Origin: Morganella sibonii
GTDB lineage: Bacteria > Pseudomonadota > Gammaproteobacteria > Enterobacterales > Enterobacteriaceae
Strand: one strand, 5' to 3'
Assembly: GCF_040560245.1 (NCBI RefSeq)
Contig: NZ_JAKMWP010000008.1
Length of the DNA: 64,000 nucleotides
Shown piece after piece: positions 58,549-64,000 of this stretch (its first letter is position 1; every line of letters starts with the position of its first letter). A program made the position numbers and the translations under genes. Under the pieces are notes generated by a model. The model made no database searches, had not been told where the DNA came from, and saw only the letters and a program-made list of their open reading frames with translations.

Positions 58549-59691
58549 ATGTTTGATTATGAAATATTACGGTTTGTATGGTGGATCCTGATTGGCGTAC
58601 TGCTGATTGGCTTCACTGTAACTGATGGCTTTGATATGGGCGTTGGTGTTCTGCTGCGTGTTATCGGCAGAAGTGATACTGAACGCCGTATCATGATTAA
58701 CGCAATCGCACCGCACTGGGATGGTAACCAGGTATGGCTTATCACCGCAGGTGGTGCACTGTTCGCAGCATGGCCGATGGTCTATGCGGCGGCATTCTCC
58801 GGTTTCTATATCGCTATGATTCTGGTACTGGCGGCATTATTCTTCCGTCCGGTCGGTTTTGACTACCGTTCAAAACTGGAATCACCAAAATGGCGTGGTA
58901 TGTGGGACTGGGGTATCTTTATCGGCAGTTTCGTACCGTCATTAGTGATCGGTGTGGCATTCGGTAACCTGTTACAGGGTGTGCCGGTAGAAGTTAACTC
59001 TCAGCTGCAGGTGTCTTATGCAGGGAGTTTCTTCGGTCTGCTGAACCCGTACGGTCTGTTAGCCGGTTTAATCAGCCTGATGATGATCGTGGCGCACGGC
59101 GGGACTTACCTGCAGATGCGTACTACCGGTGATCTGCATGTGCGTGTGCGTAAAGCCACCAGTGTTACTGCTCTGCTGACATTTGTTCTGTTCGCAGTTG
59201 CCGGTGCATGGCTGATGTGGGGCGGTATTGAAGGCTTCCGTGTCGTGTCTGACATTGACCACTTCGGTGCTTCTAACCCGGTGACCAAAGAAGTGGTACA
59301 GGAAGCAGGCGCATGGATGGCAAACTTCAATGCTTATCCGATCCTGTGGATCCTGCCTGCTATCGGTCTGGCATCTCCGCTGCTGGTTGTGATGTTCACT
59401 GCAATGGATAAAGGTGCATGGGCATTCCTGTTCTCTGCACTGACAATTGCCGGTGTGATCCTGACCTGCGGTACAGCGATGTTCCCGTTCGTTATGCCTT
59501 CAAGCATCGACCCGAACGTCAGTCTGACCATGTGGGATGCGACTTCCAGCCTGTTTACACTTCAGGTAATGACGGTTGTTGCGATTATCTTCGTTCCGAC
59601 AGTTCTCCTGTACACCATCTGGTGTTACGTGAAGATGGCAGGGCGTCTTGATAAGTCCTTCATCGAAGATAACAAACATAGCTTGTACTAA
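58549..59691 (+). CDS. cydB: Cytochrome bd-I ubiquinol oxidase subunit II CydB
   Basis: This is a 380-residue membrane protein with about nine spans, required for assembly of the haem d site with CydA. Family motifs are FDYEILRFVWWILIGVLLIG, TDGFDMGVG, and APHWDGNQVWLITAGGALFAAWP, close to the CydB signature. cydX follows after 13 bases. Confidence 0.98.
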   Translation: MFDYEILRFVWWILIGVLLIGFTVTDGFDMGVGVLLRVIGRSDTERRIMINAIAPHWDGNQVWLITAGGALFAAWPMVYAAAFSGFYIAMILVLAALFFRPVGFDYRSKLESPKWRGMWDWGIFIGSFVPSLVIGVAFGNLLQGVPVEVNSQLQVSYAGSFFGLLNPYGLLAGLISLMMIVAHGGTYLQMRTTGDLHVRVRKATSVTALLTFVLFAVAGAWLMWGGIEGFRVVSDIDHFGASNPVTKEVVQEAGAWMANFNAYPILWILPAIGLASPLLVVMFTAMDKGAWAFLFSALTIAGVILTCGTAMFPFVMPSSIDPNVSLTMWDATSSLFTLQVMTVVAIIFVPTVLLYTIWCYVKMAGRLDKSFIEDNKHSLY

Positions 59692-59704
59692 GGAGCAGAC
59701 GAAT

Positions 59705-59812
59705 ATGTGGTATTTTGCATGGATCCTCGGAACGCTCCTGGCCTGCAGCATTGCTGTTATTGCAGCACTGGCTATTGAGCATCACGAAGATAAAGCCGCG
59801 TCAGGCGAGTAA
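59705..59812 (+). CDS. cydX: Cytochrome bd-I accessory subunit CydX
   Basis: The 35-residue single-span protein MWYFAWILGTLLACSIAVIA... is required for full activity and stability of cytochrome bd-I. The N-terminal MWYFAWILG motif and the following short acidic tail are diagnostic (E. coli 37 residues). AAGGAGC lies nine bases before the ATG. It is too short for ordinary gene-length filters. Confidence 0.95.
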   Translation: MWYFAWILGTLLACSIAVIAALAIEHHEDKAASGE

Positions 59813-59817
59813 GACTG

Positions 59818-60102
59818 ATGCTGAATAAGTCTTACCAACTACTGGATAAGGGTCCCTTACGGGCCCTTGTCCTTGTAATGGCGTTGGGGCTGGCATTGTG
59901 TGTGATCTGGGACCCGTCGCGTTTTGCGGCAAACACCAGTTCATTACAGATCTGGCAGGGACTGCTGATGATCTGGGCAGTATGCAGCGGTGCAATTTTC
60001 GGTACGGCATTCCGTCCGGAGCGCACAATCTGGAAGATTATTTTCCATCCGCTTCCGGCGGTGGTGATTCTGGGTTACGGCCTTTATCATTTTTTCAGCT
60101 GA
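59818..60102 (+). CDS. ybgE: Cyd operon protein YbgE
   Basis: The 94-residue protein has three predicted spans and matches the YbgE family found after cydX in enterobacteria (segments GPLRALVLVMALGLALCVIWDP and WKIIFHPLPAVVILGYGLYH). The function is unknown. It begins five bases after cydX and ends the cyd operon before a strong terminator. In E. coli ybgC-tol follows directly. Confidence 0.93.
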   Translation: MLNKSYQLLDKGPLRALVLVMALGLALCVIWDPSRFAANTSSLQIWQGLLMIWAVCSGAIFGTAFRPERTIWKIIFHPLPAVVILGYGLYHFFS

Positions 60103-60137
60103 TATAAACGTTTATAATAAAAGCGTTTATGACAACA

Positions 60138-60163
60138 AGCCGTTCATCTGAACGGCTTTTTTC
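60138..60163. terminator. Terminator after ybgE
   Basis: AAGCCGTTCA and TGAACGGCTT form a perfect 10-bp stem with a TC centre, followed by TTTTTC. It separates the cyd operon from the convergent LysR gene. Confidence 0.85.
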
Positions 60164-60183
60164 TTTTCTGTTTTCGCCCCGGT

Positions 60184-61077
60184 TCACGGATAGCGCAGTA
60201 ATGCGGTATTACCGGCAAAAAAGCGGGCAAAATAATCAATAAATACCCTGGTCTTCTGCGGCAGATGCGCTGCGGGCGGAAACACCATATTAATGCTCTG
60301 ATCCGGTACCGGCTGGTGCGTGAATACCGGAACAAGTTTTTCCTCAGTCAGTTGCTCCCGGATATACCAGACCGGCAGCAGGCTGTAACCCTGATGTGCC
60401 AGCGTCATAGTACGGATCGCCTGAATTGAGTTAGAGATAAACACCCGGTTATCCGGGGCAGGAAGATGCGGACGACGGCTGAAACGGGCGGTGAGATTAC
60501 TGTTGGCGATAAAGGGCAGGGCGGCGGGATCGCTGTTTTCCGTTATCCGGTGCTGCCGGATAAATTCAGGCGTTGCCACATAACAGACCGGAAAATCAGC
60601 CAGTTTGCGGAACCGCAGACCGCTGTCACTCAGCGTGCCCAGCCGGAACACCACATCCAGTTTCAGGGCAATCAAATCACTCAGACTGTGATCGACACGG
60701 TAATCCGCCCTGATCAGCGGATAGCGTTGTATAAAGGCGGGCAGTTGCGGAAGCAGAAACTGACCACCGAATTCGGCGGCGGCACTGAAACTCAGCGGTC
60801 CCTGTGGTTGCATCGTCCCTGTTCTGACCGCATCCATCGCACTGTCAAACTGCTGTAATAACGGTTTGAATTGCTGATACAGCGCCTGACCGGACTCTGT
60901 CAGGGTAAATTGGCGGGTGGTCCGGTGCAGCAATGTGGTGCTGAGTTCGGATTCCAGCGCTTTGATATGCAGACTGACCACCGATTTGCTCAGATTCAGG
61001 CATGCAGCAGCCCGGGTAAAGGAACCGGTATCCACAACATAGATAAAGGTATTGATCTTCTCAACGGATGTCAGCAT
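60184..61077 (-). CDS. LysR-family transcriptional regulator
   Basis: This is a 297-residue LTTR. The N-terminal winged helix is MLTSVEKINTFIYVVDTGSF, then TRAAACLNLSKSVVSLHIKALE, and the substrate-binding domain runs from about residue 90 on. I start it at the ATG 61077; the frame opens 15 codons upstream into the candidate operator. It is divergent from a DHA2 exporter, which it probably regulates. Neither gene is present at this place in E. coli. Confidence 0.9.
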   Translation of the reverse strand: MLTSVEKINTFIYVVDTGSFTRAAACLNLSKSVVSLHIKALESELSTTLLHRTTRQFTLTESGQALYQQFKPLLQQFDSAMDAVRTGTMQPQGPLSFSAAAEFGGQFLLPQLPAFIQRYPLIRADYRVDHSLSDLIALKLDVVFRLGTLSDSGLRFRKLADFPVCYVATPEFIRQHRITENSDPAALPFIANSNLTARFSRRPHLPAPDNRVFISNSIQAIRTMTLAHQGYSLLPVWYIREQLTEEKLVPVFTHQPVPDQSINMVFPPAAHLPQKTRVFIDYFARFFAGNTALLRYP

Positions 61078-61168
61078 AGGATTGTTTCGTTTTCTCAAAC
61101 AGTATTGTCTATTTTGATGCATAGACGGCTGTGGTCAACTGCTTTTACACTGCTGGCCGGAGGAAACC
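61078..61168. promoter_or_regulatory. LysR / MFS divergent promoter with LTTR-type dyad
   Basis: GTCTAT (61107-61112) and ATAGAC (61121-61126) form an exact dyad with an 8-base centre, close to the dimensions of LysR recognition sites. GGAGG lies seven bases before the exporter ATG. Confidence 0.5.
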
Positions 61169-62542
61169 ATGACTTATCGTTACCGTATCGCCCTGATTTT
61201 TTTACTGGGCTTTTTTATTGATTGCATCAATATCTTTATGTCTGCCATCACACTGCCTGCGATTGCAGAAGCTATGCAGGTTACATCCCTGTCGGTGACC
61301 TGGGTGGCAAACAGTTATATTCTCGGGCTGACACTGATTATCCCGCTCAGCCCGCGGCTGGCGTCGCGTTTCGGGATCAGGGAACTGATGACGGCCTCAA
61401 TGCTGCTGTTTGCGGCGGCGGCCGTGCTGGCAGGCAGTGCGGAATCTTTTGCTTCACTGATTTTCTGGCGTTTTTTACAGGGCGTGGCGGGCGGATTGCT
61501 GATCCCGGCCGGACAGTCACTCACCTTTCAGTATTTTCAGGGGCGTGAGCGAAGTAAAATCTCCACCATTATTATGATGATTGCGCTGATTGCGCCGGCA
61601 CTTTCCCCGATGGCTGGGGGAATTATCGTGGATCTGGCCGGATGGCGGCCTGTTTTTTACGTCAACGCGCCGGTGGCACTCTTTACCGCACTGCTGGCCT
61701 GGTGCTGGATACGTGAACCGAAAACAAACGCCGGAGACGCACCGGATCTCAAAGGGCTGCTTCTGGTCAGCCTGACACTGGCGTCACTCCTGATAGCTCT
61801 CTCTTTATACGGGGAATATCACAATATTGCCGGAGCGCTGGCACTTGGCGCGCTGATGCTGCTCAGTGCCCTGGGATACTACCGTCACTACCGGCAGACA
61901 CCTCAGGCTATTATTGATTTATCCCTGCTGAAAAATACCCGCCTGTGGCTTTCTGTCGCCGTGTATTACGCGGTGCCCGGTGTATTTACCGGTGCGAATA
62001 TCCTTGCCATTTTTTATCTGACCACGGTTCTCGGCCTGACAACAGCGGTTACCGGGTCGTTTATGCTGCTGTATGCGGCAGGGGCGATGGTGGCGATGCT
62101 GATCAGCGGTGCGGTGTATAACCGGATCGGCGCCGGACGACTGTTTATTATCAGCCTGCTGCTGCACAGCGGTGGTATCGCATTGTTCGCACTGACTGAC
62201 AGTCATACGCCGCTGTATCTGATCGGCCTGATTTATTTGCTGACCGGCACCGGCGGCGGTATTGCGGCAAATTGTGCACAAACTACCGCGCTGTATGACT
62301 TTCAGGGCGCACAACTGAATAAAGCCAGTGTGATCTGGAATATTAACCGTCAGGTGGTGTTCAGCATCGGGGCGGCTGTCATGATGACGTTATATCAGAC
62401 GCTGAACACCATTTTCCCGGGACAGGCATTTGCGCTGACATTTCTGGGGGGCGCACTGGCCGGGCTTATCCCGCTGATTTTTCTGTTCCGCCCGCAGTAC
62501 CGCACATCACTTAAACCCGCAAAGGAGATTATCCGTGACTAA
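61169..62542 (+). CDS. MFS drug exporter, DHA2 (14-TMS) family
   Basis: This 457-residue polytopic protein has about 14 spans. DHA2-type features are DCINIFMSAITLPAIAEAM in TM1, VTWVANSYILGLTLIIPLSP, RFLQGVAGGLLIPAGQSL (motif B/C region) and ALSPMAGGIIVDLAGWRPVF. It is likely a proton-coupled multidrug or metabolite exporter; the substrate is unknown. It overlaps the next gene by eight bases. Confidence 0.9.
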   Translation: MTYRYRIALIFLLGFFIDCINIFMSAITLPAIAEAMQVTSLSVTWVANSYILGLTLIIPLSPRLASRFGIRELMTASMLLFAAAAVLAGSAESFASLIFWRFLQGVAGGLLIPAGQSLTFQYFQGRERSKISTIIMMIALIAPALSPMAGGIIVDLAGWRPVFYVNAPVALFTALLAWCWIREPKTNAGDAPDLKGLLLVSLTLASLLIALSLYGEYHNIAGALALGALMLLSALGYYRHYRQTPQAIIDLSLLKNTRLWLSVAVYYAVPGVFTGANILAIFYLTTVLGLTTAVTGSFMLLYAAGAMVAMLISGAVYNRIGAGRLFIISLLLHSGGIALFALTDSHTPLYLIGLIYLLTGTGGGIAANCAQTTALYDFQGAQLNKASVIWNINRQVVFSIGAAVMMTLYQTLNTIFPGQAFALTFLGGALAGLIPLIFLFRPQYRTSLKPAKEIIRD

Positions 62543-62942
62543 CAGTATGTTTCAGCAGGCCTGTGACGAGATTCATCGTGTTCATGACCTTATTTTTAAG
62601 ACATTTACGGTTTCCGGGGCAGAAGGGCAGTCGGCACTGTCTGAACTGCTGACCCACTTCACACCTGAGTTTTCCATGACCGGGATCAGCGGGGCGGTAA
62701 TCGACCTCGCGGCGGTGACAGAGATGTTTACCCGTATACAGGGTAAGAGGCAGGGAGCACCGATTGAAACGGCAGAATATCAGTGTATCAGCCTGACAGA
62801 AAACACCATATCAGTGCGTTATCAGGAGACGCAGCACTTTGCCGGAAGCACCACATCGCGGCGCTCACTGGTTATTCTGCGCCGGGGAGATAACAATAAC
62901 TGGCTGTGGCATTATTTACATGAAACGCCATTATCTGCATAA
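62535..62942 (+). CDS. NTF2-like (SnoaL/DUF4440-type) protein
   Basis: This is a 135-residue protein with the alpha+beta cone layout of NTF2-like folds: an N-terminal helix (QQACDEIHRVHDLIFKTF), EFSMTGISG, and closing strands (SVRYQETQHFAG, RRSLVILRRGDNNNWLWHYLHET). The start is GTG at 62535, with AAAGGAG seven bases upstream. It is translationally coupled to the exporter, so it may act on the same compound. The fold assignment is by pattern, not search. Confidence 0.7.
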   Translation: MTNSMFQQACDEIHRVHDLIFKTFTVSGAEGQSALSELLTHFTPEFSMTGISGAVIDLAAVTEMFTRIQGKRQGAPIETAEYQCISLTENTISVRYQETQHFAGSTTSRRSLVILRRGDNNNWLWHYLHETPLSA

Positions 62943-63397
62943 AACTACCACTGCCAGCATAAAACATCACAGAGAAGTAAAAGCGGGTTTCCAGCCGGTA
63001 AATCCGGACGGAAAACCTGTTTTCATAAAATAAAGATAAGGCGATTTAATTTATGTAATTACAATAAGTTAGAGTGTGCTGTAAATAAATCGGTAGCACA
63101 AAAATCCGGATAATTCCGGATTTTTGCATATTCATGAGGAAAAATGTCTTTTAATAAGTGTTTAATGATAGCTTTAGAAGCAAAAAATAACGCCTCTAAG
63201 GTATTGTAATACGTAACAAAATATTTTTTCATCCCGAGCCCTTCAGGGGCTTGCGTGTTGGATAAAGGCGAGTATGATTAGCGCGCGGACAAACGGGCTT
63301 TTCTTATCTTTACGAACTAAGCATTTTCAATACGTTTGCTCTTCACGTATAGTTTGCAAAGCATGTTGTCTGATAAAGGTAAGTTGCGGGATATTCA
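62943..63397 (+). promoter_or_regulatory. Region between the accessory cassette and ybgC
   Basis: These 455 bases are mostly AT-rich. They include a symmetrical terminator at 63100-63125. A promoter-like pair TTGCGT (63251-63256) and TATGAT (63273-63278), with a 16-base spacer and GC-rich discriminator, lies about 120 bases before ybgC. A 21-codon frame at 63144-63209 has AGGA before its ATG but no recognisable product. Nothing else was recognised. Confidence 0.45.
63100..63125. terminator. Bidirectional terminator after the LysR-MFS-NTF2 cassette
   Basis: AAAAATCCGG and CCGGATTTTT pair exactly around ATAATT. It would end the exporter transcript before the ybgC-tol promoter. Confidence 0.8.
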
Positions 63398-63790
63398 ATG
63401 TTCAGTTGGCCAATACGGGTTTATTACGAAGATACCGATGCTGGTGGTGTGGTATACCACGGGCAGTATCTGGCATTTCTTGAGCGTGCCAGAACCGAAA
63501 TGTTACGGGAACGGGGCTTTCACCAGCAGCGTCTGCTGGAAGAGCAGCTCGGCTTTGTGGTCCGCAAATTAACTATCGATTACCACCATCCGGCAAGGTT
63601 AGACGATCTGTTAGAGGTACGCAGTGAGATCACGGACATCCGTCGTGCGTCTCTGACATTTACGCAGACACTTATGCATAAAAACGGAACTCTTTTATGT
63701 CGCGCAGAGGTACTGGTCGCCTGCGTGAATATTTCTTTAATGAAGCCGGTAGCGCTTCCTGAGTCTATTGTCGCGGAGTTTAAGCAGTGA
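63398..63790 (+). CDS. ybgC: Acyl-CoA thioesterase YbgC (Tol-Pal operon)
   Basis: This is a 130-residue hot-dog-fold thioesterase, the first gene of the tol-pal cluster. The signature RVYYEDTDAGGVVYHGQYLA contains the catalytic Asp. The end IVAEFKQ is the same as in E. coli. Its TGA stop overlaps the tolQ GTG start. Confidence 0.97.
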   Translation: MFSWPIRVYYEDTDAGGVVYHGQYLAFLERARTEMLRERGFHQQRLLEEQLGFVVRKLTIDYHHPARLDDLLEVRSEITDIRRASLTFTQTLMHKNGTLLCRAEVLVACVNISLMKPVALPESIVAEFKQ

Positions 63791-64000
63791 CTGACATGAA
63801 TATCTGGGATTTATTCCTGAAAGCAAGTTACCTCGTGCAATTTATCATGCTGGTATTGCTGGGCTTTTCTGTTGCCTCGTGGGCCATTATTATTCAGCGC
63901 ACCAAAGTTCTGAATGCCGCCACCCGTGAAGCAGAAGCGTTTGAAGACAAATTCTGGTCAGGAATCGAACTGTCCCGCCTGTATAAAGAAAGCCAGGCGC
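63787..64000 (+). CDS. tolQ: Tol-Pal system protein TolQ, 5' part only
   Basis: The first 71 codons of the TolQ/ExbB-type proton channel subunit that energises TolA are present; the gene runs off the right edge. The translation begins (M)TDMNIWDLFLKASYLVQFIM and continues through TM1 to EAEAFEDKFWSGIELSRLYK, nearly identical to E. coli. The start is GTG at 63787, overlapping ybgC; the internal ATG at 63796 is an alternative. Confidence 0.96.
   Translation, partial: MTDMNIWDLFLKASYLVQFIMLVLLGFSVASWAIIIQRTKVLNAATREAEAFEDKFWSGIELSRLYKESQA

Noticed and set aside
1..64000. CRISPR array, prophage, insertion sequence or toxin-antitoxin/defence island
   Set aside because: I looked for regularly spaced repeats, transposase or integrase motifs and paired small genes and saw none. 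The window is almost entirely core metabolism and envelope genes.

Overview
The window reads as a chromosomal core region of an enterobacterium. Nearly every protein can be recognised as a close counterpart of an Escherichia coli K-12 protein, in broadly the E. coli order (dacA ... leuS, gltIJKL, lnt ... miaB, ubiF, a Gln/Leu/Met tRNA cluster, nagBAC/nagE, glnS, fur, fldA, seqA, pgm, gltA, sdh-suc, cydAB, ybgC-tolQ). The composition looks close to 50% GC (judged by eye, not counted), and several E. coli genes are missing: asnB, umpH, chiPQ, the kdp operon and mngAB. A Morganella-like member of the Morganellaceae fits best. That assignment is an inference.

Layout. Positions 1-5157 (minus strand) hold the cell-elongation and peptidoglycan operon rsfS-rlmH-mrdA-mrdB-rlpA-dacA. 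Positions 5454-7133 hold a small accessory group in the slot where E. coli carries cobC: a DUF1722/YbgA-like gene, an HxlR-type regulator and a divergent short-chain dehydrogenase. Positions 7135-11962 (minus) hold nadD, holA, lptE and leuS. Positions 12179-15410 (minus) hold the glutamate/aspartate ABC transporter gltIJKL. Positions 15840-19524 (plus) hold a four-gene Scs (suppressor of copper sensitivity) thiol-redox cassette between gltI and lnt. Positions 19596-25144 (minus) hold lnt-corC-ybeY-ybeZ and miaB. ubiF follows on the plus strand, then a palindromic element, then six tRNA genes on the minus strand behind one strong promoter.

Positions 27570-33335 form the N-acetylglucosamine regulon: nagBAC (minus) divergent from nagE (plus), with operator-like palindromes and a CRP-like site between them. 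glnS, fur, fldA, ybfE, a small membrane-protein ORF of unknown function, ybfF, seqA, pgm, ybfA and ybgI follow. A divergent MFS exporter/AraC regulator pair occupies 42243-44260. Positions 44333-56170 hold the TCA-cycle block: gltA divergent from sdhCDAB-sucABCD. An 800-base AT-rich regulatory region precedes cydABX-ybgE; it holds an FNR-like box and a possible 47-codon ORF. A second accessory insertion (LysR regulator, DHA2 MFS exporter, NTF2-like protein) separates ybgE from ybgC and the start of tolQ.

No insertion sequence, prophage, CRISPR array or obvious defence system was seen. The most unusual parts are the accessory cassettes lodged in conserved gene neighbourhoods, several structured intercistronic RNAs or palindromes, and two short membrane-protein-like ORFs (37207-37461 and 56496-56639). 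I found no convincing wholly novel multi-gene system.
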